The notes under the pieces: model-generated | The model's input: only the letters and a program-made list of their open reading frames with translations | Databases searched by the model: none | Told to the model about the DNA's origin: nothing | Translations under genes and position numbers: made by a program | NCBI GenBank assembly: GCA_030847615.1 | Contig: JAUMIR010000003.1 | Span: 284,574,265-284,638,264, forward strand | Reading direction: 5' to 3' | DNA from: Gambelia wislizenii | Taxonomy: Eukaryota; Chordata; Lepidosauria; Squamata; Crotaphytidae | DNA: 64,000 nt | Shown here: positions 22,995 to 34,895 of the stretch, piece by piece | How positions within the stretch are numbered: position 1 is the stretch's first letter | Layout of the letters: each line of letters begins with the position of its first letter

Positions 22995-23305
22995 CTCTGG
23001 CTTCCTTTTCACTACACTCAGGACTCAACATTTCACTGCAATAACACCCTGCCTTCCACAGCCACTCAGTGGCTGGTAGAGAGCAGGGATGGGATCAGAG
23101 AAGCAAGCATCTGGCTGTGTCCCCAAAGCCAGATATAAAACAACAACATCATCTGCCAAGAGCTGCCAAGATCCTCTGGAGTTAGATGCTTCTCTGATCC
23201 CACATTCACTCTCCACCAGCCACTGAATGACCATGGGGGGCATTATCACAGTGAAATGGTGAGTCCTGGAGTGGTGGAAAGCCTGGGGTGGCTTTAGTTG
23301 TTGTG
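22995..23305. repeat. Foldback element
   Basis: The left arm contains CACTCAGGACTCAACATTTCACTG and ATAAC, then CCACTCAGTGGCTGGTAGAGAG and GGGATCAGAGAAGC. The right arm, read on the other strand, contains CACTCCAGGACTCACCATTTCACTG, ATAATG, CATTCAGTGGCTGGTGGAGAG and GGGATCAGAGAAGC. The two arms are about 120 bp each and meet around 23140-23160. Confidence 0.75.
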
Positions 23306-23793
23306 GAGGGAAGAAAATAAAATACCACCAACCAAAAAAGGACATACACTGACATACAATGGATTTATGCCTGTGTATGTCATTAACAGGGTGCCAACTT
23401 GTGTGTGAAAATGTTAATGGAAACACTGTAATAATGAAAACATTATTGTGAGATTTGCAGGAGCCAACCAGAGAAGGGGTGTTAGAGCAGAACAAGAGAC
23501 ATTCTGAGAAGAGTTCTTAACTCAGTCTCTTCTGTACAAAAGAGAGTGTGTGTTTCTGCAGTTAAACTGGTAGGACTTGTAGCTTGAGAGAGAGAAATTT
23601 GTATTTCCCTATGTGACGTGCTCACTCAAGAATGACCAGACTCAGTACTTCTTGGCCACAGGCAGGAGGGAGGGATAGCTGGTAAGTGGAACAAAGCCCT
23701 AAAATAATCTGGGACATGGATCCTGGTGACCATGGGAGCCCAGTGTTTCTCTGGGATTCATGGATCCAAAATAGAGAACAAATATGTGTTTTG

Positions 23794-23814
23794 TATACAC
23801 ACACACACACACAC
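23794..23814 (+). repeat. (CA)n microsatellite
   Basis: An ACACACAC run of about ten units, within intron 7. Confidence 0.9.
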
Positions 23815-24110
23815 TTGCTTTGTATGCCTATAAATACAAATCACAAGATGGTATGAATTGGATGGGATCATGATGCAGGATCACAGTGCAAGTTTTCTTC
23901 CTGAATCCTATAAATTATGTTTGGACACTACTCAAAATCTCTTCCTCTTTCTTTGGCCCCTTCCATTCTTTTTATATCTGTACAGAATCTGTATAGCATG
24001 GTACTGCATGCATACTCTACCATACAACCTTACAGACTGCAGCCAATATATGGACTTAATTTTCTGAAATGCTTTTGGAAAGTATAGTTGCTATCTGTAA
24101 TAGTCTAACA

Positions 24111-24340
24111 AAGCCAGTGTGGTGTAGTGGTTTGAGTATCAGACCAGGACTCCAGGGTTTGAATCTCCATTCAGCCATGGAAACCCACTGGGTGACCTTG
24201 GGCAAGTTATTCCCTCTCATCCTCAGAGAAAGGCAATAGCAAACCTCCTCTGAATAAATCTTGCCAAGAAAACTGCATGATAGGTTTGCCCTAGGATCAC
24301 CGTATGTTGGAAACGACTTGAAGACACACAGCAACAACAA
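24111..24340 (+). mobile_element. tRNA-derived SINE with ACAACAACAA-type tail
   Basis: The element begins AGCCAGTGTGGTGTAGTGG (A box), followed by GGGTTTGAATC (B box), CCCACTGGGTGACCTTGGGC and ACTTGAAGACACACAGCAAC, ending CAACAACAA. It is the same family as the SINE at 21561-21801. It ends about 45 bp from the exon 7 donor, which remains intact. Confidence 0.9.
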
Positions 24341-24386
24341 AGGCTAGTAAGTAAGAATACAAGAGAACAAAATTCAATTGTTCTAC

Positions 24387-24476
24387 CTCTAATGTAAGCA
24401 AAGGTAGCCAGACTGTTGCTAACTATAATTCCATCTTTATTTGGAAATCTTGATTCTCTTGGATCAAAATCTATAT
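24387..24476 (-). CDS. EVA1C: EVA1C exon 7: linker leading into the membrane helix
   Basis: The 90-nt exon encodes a split Asp, then IDFDPRESRFPNKDG and IIVSNSLATFAYIR, plus one base. The IVSNSL-FAYIR block immediately before the transmembrane segment is highly characteristic of EVA1C. The acceptor is ATCTGTGAAAAG-type sequence on the plus strand, read on the minus strand as ...TTCACAG before 24476. The donor is AGAG/GTAGAA at 24387/24386. It joins in phase 1 to exon 8, producing FAYIRDHPERAALLF across the junction. Confidence 0.93.
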
Positions 24477-24776
24477 CTGTGAAAAGAAAAAGAAAAATTA
24501 GTTTTGTATGTTAGATTTACAATTGAGGAAATCTGTAAAATATAAATTTTATAATTGGAAATGACAGTAAGTTGATTGAATGAGTTGTTAATATCCTACT
24601 TGGAAGGGATTTCTACCACCTACCTCTGCAGCCTGTGTAAACCAAGCAAATAAGAAATACTGAAAAATTAAATTTCACCCAGATGTCACTTCACCTTAGT
24701 CTAGCTGATCAAACCATCATAGATTCTTACTTAAAGATAAATTCTGGTAGCGATCCATAAAAATGAATATATTCAC

Positions 24777-24848
24777 CTTCTTTTGGCTTCCAAGAAGGAT
24801 GTAGATTAGTAACCATTGGATCAACTGCTGCCAATATGAATTTGGGAA
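24777..24848 (-). CDS. EVA1C: EVA1C exon 6: juxtamembrane linker
   Basis: The 72-nt mini-exon encodes a split Val, then PKFILAAVDPMVTNLHPSWK and PKE, plus one base. It follows the last lectin cysteine and forms the extracellular linker to the membrane. The sequence matches the EVA1C linker pattern (VPK-IL-A-DP--NL-PS-K). The acceptor is CAATCTACAG before 24848. The donor is GAAG/GTGAAT at 24777/24776. Exon 7 lies only 300 bp downstream, the shortest intron of the gene. Confidence 0.93.
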
Positions 24849-24974
24849 CTGTAGATTGAAAAAACAAAAATGTTATTCACTGATTGTTAAATGTTTTACA
24901 TCAACTGAAACATTGTATAAGGCAAAATAGCTAACTTATATTAGGTAAGACAAAATAATTGAAGGATTTTGAAA

Positions 24975-25445
24975 TTCAGTGAGGAAACTGACAGGCTGGA
25001 ATGTGTCCAGAGGAAAGTGACCATGATGAGAAAAGATCTGGAAACCAAGCTCTATACACTGCAGAATGGCAGAAAGAGCTGGTTATATTTAGTGTGGAGA
25101 AATGAAGTTTGAGAGATGATATGTTAGGTGAAATATTTGAATATTTGTAATGTAGAAGATGGAGTAAGCTTATTTTATGCTGCTCCATAAATTAGCACAT
25201 GAACCAATGGATTCAAACTGCAAGAAAAGAGATTCCACCTGAACACCAGGAAGAACATTTTTACTGTAAGAGTTGTTCAACAGTGGAACAGACTGTTTTG
25301 GAGGGTGATGGACTTTCCAACTATGGAGGTCTTTAAGCAGAGGTTGGATGGGCATCTTTTAAGAGTGCTATAACTGTGAATTCCTGCATGGCAGGGGGTT
25401 GGACTAAATGGCCCTTGTGGACCCTTCCAACTCTAAGATTTTATG
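24975..25445 (+). mobile_element. CR1 LINE 3' fragment
   Basis: The familiar CR1 3' text is present: ACAGGCTGGAATGTGTCCAG, GAGATTCCACCTGAACACCAGG, AGAGTTGTTCAACAGTGGAAC, GGAGGTCTTTAAGCAGAGG, and GCAGGGGGTTGGACTAAATGG. The end TTCCAACTCTAAGATTTTATGAATCT is a degraded form of the ATTCTATGA terminal repeats. Confidence 0.85.
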
Positions 25446-26210
25446 AATCTAATCAATGTGACCTAATTTTGATCAACTGGTTACTTTATGACCCATTGAT
25501 TTGAATGGTTCTACTGTAAGTATGACTAAGACTGGACCCAACTCTCTGTAAAGTAGTGCCAAACAATTGCAAAACATTCCACCCCTCACCTCTCAGACAT
25601 TCCAGTCTAGTTTGTCATCTCTTTTTTCCTGTTTCTGCCATTCTCCATATTAGGCAATGAAATAATGCTAAATATGCCCAGAGGTGGAGATTAGCAATGG
25701 CTGTTTATTTTTCCCAGAGATTGGAGTCAATCTTGTAAAGTCTTTTGCTGTAGGTTCACAAATCCAAACATGCAGCAGGAAGCTACTCTTACCATTCTGC
25801 TTGCCCAAGAGACAGTTCGCACAAATAATATCAATTAGTTATGTGGGAAGGGGGACACTGAAATGTGTGCCCGCTATTCAAAAATAGGTGTTCTGTGTGG
25901 CCAAACACAATCACACTGTGTATAGTGATCTGAACCAACATGACTTGTGTGTGCAGCCCTGCTTAAAGAAGGATTAAATGACTGGGGAAATGGGAGGATT
26001 GCCAATGGAGGACAAGAATGGCCCAATAAATGTGGACAAAAGTAAGAGCTCCAAAACTTTTCATTTTACCAGGCTGGGAATTGTGAGGCCCAGAAATTGC
26101 ACATAGACCATTGGGGCTTCAGTGCAGCCCCTGGGGAGCCCAACTGATCCTTTAAAAGTCCCCAGCACTTCTCTCCAAATACTTTGGCTGGGAGGCAGGA
26201 AATAACTTTT
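25446..26210. other. EVA1C intron 5, nothing recognised
   Basis: No gene or clear repeat was recognised, apart from a short stretch (about 25490-25545) resembling the GTAAGTATGACTAAG-type interspersed repeat also seen near 57040-57085. Confidence 0.4.
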
Positions 26211-26218
26211 TTCAGTTA

Positions 26219-26220
26219 AA

Positions 26221-26260
<40 letters not shown>
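26219..26260 (+). repeat. A run followed by (GA)n microsatellite
   Basis: About 12 A are followed by about 15 GA units. Confidence 0.95.
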
Positions 26261-26262
<2 letters not shown>

Positions 26263-27220
26263 CCATCCCCATCAAAATGTGTTTGAAGATGTTAAAATGT
26301 CTGTTTTGCAAAGCTCCCACCCTGACATAGCATGAAATGCTCCATCAAGAAGGTCCTAAAGAGGATGGGGAATAACATTCACAACATTACGGCCACATTT
26401 TGTCTCAAGGTTCACGTGGTTGGCTCATTCCTAGGCTGGCACCTTGTTTGTCAGTCCCAACTACAGTAATCCCATTCAATCAACTGCTGAATAGTGAATC
26501 AGCACATAGATACATGTAATGGATTCAATGGGTCTACTCTAGTCAGAGCTAACAGAGAATTTAGGCCCTAGTTAGATAAGCTTCCTTGTCAGAATGAGTG
26601 CGTCCCCAGCACACCACAGCTCAACGTACAGAAACAAGTTTCCACAACCTTTGGATGCACACTAGTGTACTCTGGAGCTCCAGTAAGGTGACAGTTGTTC
26701 CTTTCTCTCAGCTGCAAAACTGCACCCATCGAGTCACTACCTGGGAGACCCTCATCCTCCCACAACCAATTCCTGTGCTCCAGCACTGTCAAATCGCAGT
26801 TGTGCAGGAAGGGCATTACACAAGGAGGTAATGGGTACCTCCTTCTGCAATGTCCCAGAAAATACATACATACTTGCTAGTGTATGTTATATACAGGATT
26901 CTATGTTTAGTATCCTAAAAACATCTAGTTTTTTTTAAAAGCAAACTAATTATGATATAGATGAATGATTCCTCATCTCTAATCTAAAGTGTTATGCCAT
27001 GTCATGTAAAGTTTATTGTTCATTACCATAGGCCATCACATTTTTTACATAAAAGTAAAATTCATATGGATAGCATACTACAAAATTAACTTTTACATTT
27101 ACATTTGTCAAATGGCAACCATTCCTAAAAGAGCTAAAATTACTAAAAATAAAATGTTAAGTAGGATTTTCCCTTCCATTTCTAAGAAATACTCTGTGCC
27201 CCCTGCCAGATTAAAAGAAA
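26261..27220. other. EVA1C intron 5, nothing recognised
   Basis: No gene or classified repeat was recognised. The overlapping open frames near 26600-26870 have no domain. Confidence 0.4.
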
Positions 27221-27227
27221 GATACTA

Positions 27228-27722
27228 TCTCTCTCTGGCTTTTCTTTGCAAACGAAGATTCAGGAAGAACTCATCCCGCACTTTCTGCAAGCTCGCTGAT
27301 GACTAAAAAGGCCAATCTGAGATAAACAAGTCCGCTTGCAGAAAGCACAGCAGAAGGTCTCCTTGGGTGATGTTTCTGGGATGTGATTCTTTCTGCGTTG
27401 TCCTTTCTCTTCAAGACTTGTTCGGCGTGAGTTCTCAAATAAGGCTGCAGCATTGTGGATAGTGCATCTCCATGCCTCCCGATGTGAGGCCAGGGTGGAC
27501 CATTGTTGGTGATCAATTTGGCCGAGCCTGAGATGTTGTTTCAGGGAGTCCTTGTATCGCTTTTTTGGAGCGCCTCTCTTACGCTGACCCGTGGTGAGTT
27601 CACCATAGAGTACTATTTTTGGGAGGCGATAGTCCTCCATCCTAGAAACATGCCCTGCCCAGCGCAGCTGTGTTCTCAATATCATGGCCTCAATGCTGGT
27701 GATCCCTGCTTGCTCAAGGACA
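27228..27722 (-). mobile_element. LINE C-terminal fragment, RTE-like family, copy 1
   Basis: The minus-strand frame from VLEQAGITSIEAMILRTQLR to RACRKCGMSSS matches the copies at 30668-31850 and 54698-55262. It carries RWAGHVSRMED, the GAPKKRYKDSLKQHL block and a cysteine/histidine finger of CAFCKRTCLSQIGLFSHQ. The 3' end reads GAAAAGCCAGAGAGAG, as in the other two copies. The homology stops at VLEQ near 27722, the 5' truncation point. The open frame runs on to 27895 into unrelated sequence. Confidence 0.85.
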
Positions 27723-27960
27723 CAGAAGGCTTTTAAAAGGCAAGGCACCATTCTATTTCCCCACCTAATTATTGTTATATGTTTGGCTCTTAATTTTCTA
27801 GCAACCAGAGCAAATTTAGCAACTTGCATAGTAGTAAAAATATTCTGGTCTCCTAGCAGAACACAGAGCTGTTCCAAGGGGGATTTGTTTGCCAAAGAAC
27901 AAAGGATATGGGCAAGCCAGGTATACCTTGGGCCCTTATACAGGGAAAATCTTTATAAAT
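27723..27960. other. Unclassified sequence flanking LINE fragment
   Basis: The minus-strand frame stays open here (LCVLLGDQNIF and following), joined by chance to the LINE frame. The segment may be another repeat, but I do not recognise it. Confidence 0.3.
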
Positions 27961-28078
27961 AGTGGTATATATCCTCAACTTTATAAGTTTATAGCTGTAT
28001 TGCTTTAGGAGAAAGGAGGGATGTTGGGAGAAAGGTGGGATATTAAATGAATACATCAATCAATCAATCAATCACAGC
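27961..28078 (+). mobile_element. L2-like LINE 3' end with (ATCA)n tail
   Basis: GGAGAAAGGTGGGATATTAAATGAATAC followed by ATCAATCAATCAATC is a typical L2 3' terminus. Only the last 100 bp or so can be recognised. Confidence 0.6.
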
Positions 28079-28639
28079 CAGTGAGAAGGAGGAGAAATCC
28101 AGATTGGTACTACGGTTAGGGGTGGGATTTAATACCTTTTCTCTGTGCACCTTTTTCTACATTAAAAATGCCCTCTTTGATTTGCTACGTTCCTTACTAG
28201 TAAAAACAAACATACCAAAAAAACCAGAAATATCTGCACAGGAATAGTGCAACAGAATAAAGTTGTTCTCCTGCCCCCAGGCTTTGGTCCCAATTAGGTG
28301 CCCCCCCGCCCGCTACCATAGCTGCTATTTTTAAAAGCATTAAGGATAAAAGATACATTGCACATCTCTGTTACAATGTATCATTTGCCCTTAGACAGAA
28401 GCTTTTACTCCTTGTGGTTACAACAATAGTTTAAAAATTTTATGTTGCAAACACTAAATTTGAAACACGGAAGATCTTTAAGCTGCAATCTTGTCCACCA
28501 ATCTTCATCAACAATATTGTGCCTTCCAGGTATTTTAGATCACAGCTCTCAAAAGGAGTCATGGCCAGAGATGAGAGGAGTTATAGTATAAACAGCTGAT
28601 GTTCATCAGTATCAGAAAGGCTGTAATATATACTTACAG

Positions 28640-28735
28640 TACCTGGAAGCAAATCCCACTGTATAAATCTAATTGTACTTAATGGGGCTTACTTCTGAGT
28701 AGATATGTATAAAATATCACTGTTAAGGTATGTAA
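28640..28735 (+). repeat. Interspersed repeat fragment
   Basis: The stretch GCAAATCCCACTG...AATGGGGCTTACTTCTGAGTAG...AGTT closely resembles 50636-50732 (AACCCACTGGGGCTTACTTCTGAATAGG). This is a common short reptilian repeat whose family I cannot name. Confidence 0.55.
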
Positions 28736-28884
28736 GAAAAAGTCTCATTTCATTAAAGGGACTCTTCTTTGTGTGAGGATGTGGGAAAGAGCCCACTCTG
28801 TTGCAACGCTCCAGTTTTACAGTGCACTCCCCAGAAAAGGCTGACTGGCATCAATGTTTGGTACCAAGTTAAAACATTTTTTTA

Positions 28885-29098
28885 AAAAGCTGTGGGTGGA
28901 GTCTAATGATTTTAACCAGTTAGTATTTGTAGATGGTTGTTTTTGTTTTAATTTTATAGCTAATTTAATAAGGTTTTAGACTACAAATTATTTTTGTTGC
29001 TTCATATTTTAAGTTGTTTACATTAATTTCATTGTACACTGCTCTGAGATCCTTAGGTATAGGGTGGGATATAAATATGTAGGTAAACAAATAAATGA
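28885..29098 (+). mobile_element. L2-like LINE 3' UTR
   Basis: The text TTTTAATTTTATAGC..., CATTGTACACTGCTCTGAGATCC and GGGTGGGATATAAATATG, followed by AAATAAATGA, is a typical L2 3' UTR and tail. Confidence 0.7.
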
Positions 29099-30660
29099 GC
29101 TTGCTTTTGGTCTAAATGGCTGGTTCACACAGTGAAAACATGGTCACCAGCCACCCTATGGAAATTCATTTAAATAGCTCTGCATGATGGCTCATTAATG
29201 GTGTGCTGCTTATTGTAGTGATTTACCATATATATTAGGTCTGGAAATACAAACAAACCATGATCTCCAAAACTGAATGTTTTTTCCCCCTAGCTAACAT
29301 ATGTCTAATTATATATGATCTTCTATTCTACTCCATCATATTATGTAGCTTGGCACTTAGCAAGAGCTTAGTAAGACCCTCTTCTGCACTCAGCATGTGT
29401 GTGTGCAGGCATGTGTGTACACACACAACTCCAAGTAGACTAGCAATTAGTCTTGGACACTGAACATTTTTCTTCCAGCCATGTCTGCCAATGCATTTCT
29501 GTGCAGTTAATTTGGAAATTTTCCACATTCTTCTTTGAAAAGATGAAAACAAGTGTGGATCATGTACACATGAATAGGTCTTCAGGTGTCTATCAGGGAA
29601 TATCTTTGATCAGGTCAGCTTCAATTTTTTGTTTCTGCATACAGGCTTTCTAGTTTAAAAATTCATTAATTTAAAAACTAAATTATATTCCTACATGTCA
29701 ACAGTCCCATACTAGAGAGTGTGGCAGGGTGCACACCGGGTGACACCATCAAAGGGGATGACTCCAAAATGACTACTTTTAAAATTTTATGCAGTGTTTC
29801 TGCAGAAATGTAGTATCTTTTTATAAAACATATCCCAGGCCAGCCAGGTGAGCCTTCCTTCTTGTAGGTTTTCAGTGACCCTCTAAGTCACTCACAGATT
29901 GTGTAGATTGCTAGGATTACTAAAGATTCTGTATGGTCTGATAGAGGAGGAGGTCAGGGCGAGGGTGACACCATGAGTTTCTGCACTGGGTGACACCAAC
30001 TCTGGTGATGATACTGAAATCTATTAAAGGTCATGTGGTAAGCCTGATGTTCAGCTGCATTCCAGTTTTCTAAGCATGTATCACTCTACAGACAGATGTA
30101 TTCAATCCGCACCACATTTTTCCATCCCCACTTACTATGGCCTTCCTTAGAGTTCTACAGATTTGGAGCATATTAATAACATTTATTTAAACAGAAGTAT
30201 CTCTTTTGGTCAGTACTGAGAGATGTAGCTCCTTTTAGTACAATCATAGCCATCTATCCTGCTGGCGAGTCCACCTTTCACTAGTGTGGGTGAATGTGTT
30301 TATGGGTGTTTCTCAAAAGTGCATGTACTGGCATTGATTCCCATAGCCATTTTTTAAAAGGCAAAGAAGAAACATTGGTGAGATTGACAAGATCTTCCCT
30401 CCACATTTGTCAGTTTTGCCAGAAATAGAAGCGGGGGGCAGGGAAGGAATGGCAGTGAGGGTCATATACATCATGACATACAGTAATTGCACGCTAATCT
30501 AATGGCAGGGCAGCATGAGCTAAAACCTTGGATATGGAAGTTTGGGAGTGTTGTTATCCAGGCCAGCTGGAAGAAGTGACATTTAAAGAGGGGAAAACAA
30601 CTTCTGAGTGGTGGTAATGCACATAAGCAGAGGTGGAGAAAGATTTCCAAGGTAGCACTA
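29099..30660. other. EVA1C intron 5, mostly unrecognised
   Basis: No exon was seen. Around 29716-30000, GGGTGACACCATCAAAGG and GGGTGACACCAACTCTGG occur, suggesting an old dispersed repeat, but the family is unknown. Confidence 0.35.
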
Positions 30661-30667
30661 AATCTCT

Positions 30668-31850
30668 CTCTCTCTCTCTGGCTTTTCTTGACAAACAGAG
30701 ATTCAGGAAGGACTCATCCCACACGTTTTGCAAGCGCACTGATGACTAAAAAGGCCAATCCGAGATAAACAAGTCCTGTTGCAGAAAGCACAGCAGAAGG
30801 TCTCCTTGGGTGATGTTTTTGGGTTGTGATTCTTTCTGCGTTGTCCTTTCTCTTCAAGACTTGTTTGGCGTGAGTTCTCAAATAAGGCTGCAGCATTGTG
30901 GATAGTGTGTCTCCATGCCTCCCGATGTGAGGCCAGGGTGGACCACTGTTGGTGATCAATTTGGCCAAGCCTGAGATGTTGTTTCAGGGAGTCTTTGTAT
31001 CGCTTTTTTGGAGCGCCCCTCTTACACTGGCCCATGGCGAGTTCACCATAGAGTAGTATTTTTGCGGGGTGATGGTCCTCCATCCTAGAAACATGCCCTG
31101 CCCAGCGCAGCTGTGTTCTCAATATCATGACCTCAATGCTGGTGATCCTTGCTTGCTCAAGGACAGCAACATTCGTCACATAGTCAGTCCAGTGTATATT
31201 TAGGATTGTGCGTATACAGTGCTGATGAAAGCATTCGAGGAGTTGTAGGTGGTGGCGATAGGTGACCCATGTTTCAGATCCATAAAGGAGAACAGACAGT
31301 ACAATGGCTCTATACACACTGATTTTTGTGCTTTGCCTCAGGTGTTTATTGCTCCAGACTCTTTTGTGAAGTCTTCCAAATGCACTATATGCCTTTGCTA
31401 ATCTGTGATTGATCTCTTTGTCAATCTTGGCATCTGAGGAGATGATGCTTCCCAGGTAGGTGAACTGCTGAACGGACTTGAGCACAGATTTGCCGACGGC
31501 AATGTGGGGATGGTGGTGTTCGTCCTGTGGTGCAGGCTGGTAAAGAACTTCTGTTTTCTTCAGGTTAACTTCCAGCCCAAACAGCTCTGCAGCTGTTGCA
31601 AAGCAGGATGTTAGGCGTTGCAGAGCTGCTTCTGTGTGGGCAACAAGGGCAGCAGCAGCAGCGAAGAGCAGCTCACAGACTAGATAGTTTAGAGTCTTAG
31701 TGCGAGCCCTCAGACAGCTTAAGTTAAAGAAGCTACCATCAGTATGGTAACTTATATAGATGCCGTCATCTTCTTCAAGCTCTGCCATAGCCCTTTGGAG
31801 CGTCATGCTGAAGAAGATTGTAAATAAAGTTGTGTGCGAGAACACAACCT
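30668..31850 (-). mobile_element. LINE fragment, RTE-like family, copy 2, with FADD replaced by alanines
   Basis: A 380-codon frame (30703-31845) is open on the minus strand. It starts inside the reverse transcriptase (LFTIFFSMTLQRAMAEL) and continues through VNLKKTEVLYQPAPQ, QFTYLGSIISSDAKIDKEI, LLYGSETWVTYRHHLQLLE and the C-terminal domain shared with the other copies. It ends in a finger of CAFCNRTCLSRIGLFSHQ. At the catalytic site the canonical FADD is replaced by FAAAA, encoded by four GCT codons (31651-31665). It is 5'-truncated, so no endonuclease is present. The 3' end is the (GA)n tail at 30662-30680. Confidence 0.88.
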
Positions 31851-31884
31851 TGCTTCATAGTATATGGTGATCCTATATACTATT

Positions 31885-32100
31885 AGTTTTCAAGGACAGA
31901 GCTGTGCCAATCTGTTTCAGCATAAGAAGGAAAATGTGGAGGGTGAGAGTGGAGAATCTAGCAGCACTTTTGAGACTACCTGATGAATCTCAGCATAAGT
32001 TTTCATGGACTCCAGTCTGCATCTATGAAAGCTTATGCTGAAATATATTAGTTAGCCTCAAAGGTGCTGTGACATCTCTGCTACCCCTCTTTCCTTCTAG
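31885..32100 (-). mobile_element. Amniote SINE-like repeat
   Basis: Contains AGCAGCACTTTTGAGACTACCTGATGAATC, GCATAAGTTTTCATGG and AAAGCTTATGCTGAAATATATTAGTTAGCCTCAAAGG. This is a widespread amniote repeat, also present at 48882-48990 in the opposite orientation. The family name is not assigned. Confidence 0.65.
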
Positions 32101-32609
32101 TGAAAGTGAAGTTGCATTTCCAGACATTCTCCTTTATATGGTGAATATGGCACTATCTATACACAAGAGGCTGATACTGGCACACTTGCAAGAAACCAAG
32201 GATTTGCAGATTTAAAAAACTGAAAACATTCTTCCCAATTCACCACCCCCAAACAGACTTTGCAAAGGTGGAAAAAAGCAACCCACAAAGCCCAATAAGG
32301 GCTGGTCACACTCAGGAGGCCCGAATGTTGACTGACTGTTGCCTAAGGCACAGGGAGTGCAAAACCAGAGAGGAGGAGAAATAAAGTGGAGTATCATGGA
32401 AGGCATGGCTAACTGGATGGAACCTGGAACAGACATGCTTCCTGTTGAGACACTGCAGGCCTCACTTGTTTCAGTCCCATTTTTTTATAATTCTGTGAAA
32501 CATCATCACCTCTATAGAGCAGTATTTTCTAAACAGCTGTTATGTTGGGCTCATATGGTCCTGTCTCTACAGTGTTGATACACATTTCATATCTGTTCAA
32601 GCAAGGTAT

Positions 32610-32980
32610 ATAACGTTTAGCTTGGAGAAGAGAAGACTGAGAGGTGACATGATAGCCATTTTTAAAAATCTGAAGAGATGTCATGTAGAAAATGGAGTGA
32701 ATTTTATTCTTTGCTCCTCCAGAAACTAACACATGAACCAGTGGATTCAGACTGCAAGAAAGAGATTCCATCTAAACATTAAGAAGAACTTCCTGGTGGT
32801 AAGGGCTGTTTGACAGTGAGATGGATTAACTCAGAAGGTGGTGGAGTCTCCTACTCTGGAGACCTTTAAGAAGAGTTTTGATGGCCATCTCTCAGGAGTG
32901 CTTTAGTTTTGGATTCTTTTATGGCAGGGTGTTGGACCAGATGGTCCTTGGGATTCTTCCAACTCTATGATTCTATGGGC
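32610..32980 (+). mobile_element. CR1 LINE 3' fragment
   Basis: GTTTAGCTTGGAGAAGAGAAG, GAGATTCCATCTAAACATTAAGAAG, GGCTGTTTGACAGTGAGATGG and GGCAGGGTGTTGGACCAGATGG lead to a terminal AACTCTATGATTCTATGG, the CR1 end repeats. Confidence 0.9.
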
Positions 32981-34890
32981 TTCTCTACATGAGCAAAACC
33001 TCCTGTCTGTATTTGTGGCACAGTTGCCACATGACATTTTCAATTATTCACATCTTCATTGGGGTTTCTGCAGGAAACTCTGGGTCTGAAAGATCCATGG
33101 TTTGCTCTGCATTTCAGGAGAAAACCTGAATTATTGGCCATATGGTGGCTGTGGATTGGCTTTGATACAAAGCTAGGGGCAGGGCTTCCAGTGAACAAGA
33201 CTCTGTTCTGGTGCTTATTTTTTTATTTTTTTAGATTTTTCAATTATGTGTATATCTGGATTAGCATGTCTCCACTTATCCAAATAATACAGTACTCTGG
33301 GACAATGTATATTCACATAGCACATGCATGACTGAACAGAAAAAACATAGAGCAGCCCTGGCCATGCGTCTGGAAATAATACAACATTTAGGACACGTGA
33401 TCAGCGTAGAACTATCATTATACTCTGAGGCGGATTACAGTGTGGCGGGTACTCCAATCTAAAACCAGACAAGCCCTGGCGGGTGTGGCATTTACAGGGC
33501 TGCTATGGATCAAAAACATCCGCCACGGCTATGAGGTAGGTGCAGGGTTTTCCACCAGTGTAGTCAAACCCTATGTTCTGTGTACATTCTCAGGTAACAT
33601 TGCAGCAGAGTGGTTTAAAAAAAAAAAGAAAATCCCAGAACAACCTGCAGGCCTTCCCCAAGCTGGAATTGCAGGATAGCCCACTGCTTCCTGATTTTCC
33701 TTTTTCCTTTCTACCCAGTCAGGGCGCAGGGTTCTGACTGTCCTTTCTAGGCACTAGGCACACTTTTGGGATCCATTTGTGGCAGGAAAGAAATACTGGC
33801 ATGGACAAAAAGGGAGGGAAATGGAGCATGGGAGTAGAGGATTATTGCATTCAACATGCTGTACTAATTTTTCACAGCACAATGCAGTGCCTTCCTGGCA
33901 TGCTAGTGCACCTAAATGTACAATTTTCAAATCAGTGCTGTGACCCCAATTACAAAAAGAATTAGCTACTTCCATACACTGGGGCTGTTGATGGCATGTA
34001 TCAATTCAACTGACTGTATGGTGTACCCAAAATGGCAGTGAGCAGTGTGATATGAAGAAGGAAGCATTTAATCCAATCCCCATTTGATAGTATCATTCAA
34101 ATGTGGTTGATTAAACATTTCAAACTGAAAGCTCTACTCACTGTAGTCTAGAGGCCTTAATAAGTTTATTTATGCTACAGCCACCTCTCCCTTTATAAAA
34201 TCATAACAAAGATGGTCTAGCCAATTATCAAACCAACTGTCTGAAAGAAATTGTCTGAAAAGAAGACAGACCAGTGCTTGCAAACAGATCCCTGGCATGG
34301 TACATTTCTTCTTTTTATTCTAAATTATTCTCAATATACTGTAACTTCTTTTCTACTTGTTGCAACATAATCAACTTAATATGCATTACATTTTAGTTTG
34401 CAGAGTGGCAGACAAAGGAAAAGTGAATTTAAAGCCATGATCACAAACATTTATGAACAGACTTGCTTACAGTAATTATTGTGCTTATAACCCTGGAATT
34501 CTGTCAACACAAGCCCCCCTCCTCAATCTGCATAGCATCTCACACATTGCCAAACTCTGCCTTATTCAAAGCCTTTAAGCTTGGGTGAAAAATAATTAAA
34601 CCAGCAACTAACTTGCAAATGCTCCAGGCTGCTTCAAATCAATGTGCCAGAAAACATATTTGAAATTAATCAAGCAAGAGAAGAGAAAAACTTGACAATT
34701 ATTTTTTTGTGATTGCAAAATCAAAACACCATATAATAATGCTCCTTTAGGGCCAGCAATACTACTAAATAACATGTGGTGATGACAGATGCTGGGAGTA
34801 TGTATGTTGGCATCTCTCAACACTTCCGTTACCACTGTTTGTCCTGAACCTTGAAGCAATTTTATCATGCATGAGGGCAAGCAAGAAGAA
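32981..34890. other. EVA1C intron 5, nothing recognised
   Basis: No exon or classified repeat was recognised. A GC-richer patch near 33370-33560 contains scattered CGCC/GGCG motifs and may be an unclassified transposon remnant. Confidence 0.35.
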
Positions 34891-34895
34891 ACTTA

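Noticed and set aside
27723..27895. N-terminal part of a 211-codon minus-strand frame
   Set aside because: LINE homology stops at about 27722; the extension is a chance open frame in other sequence.
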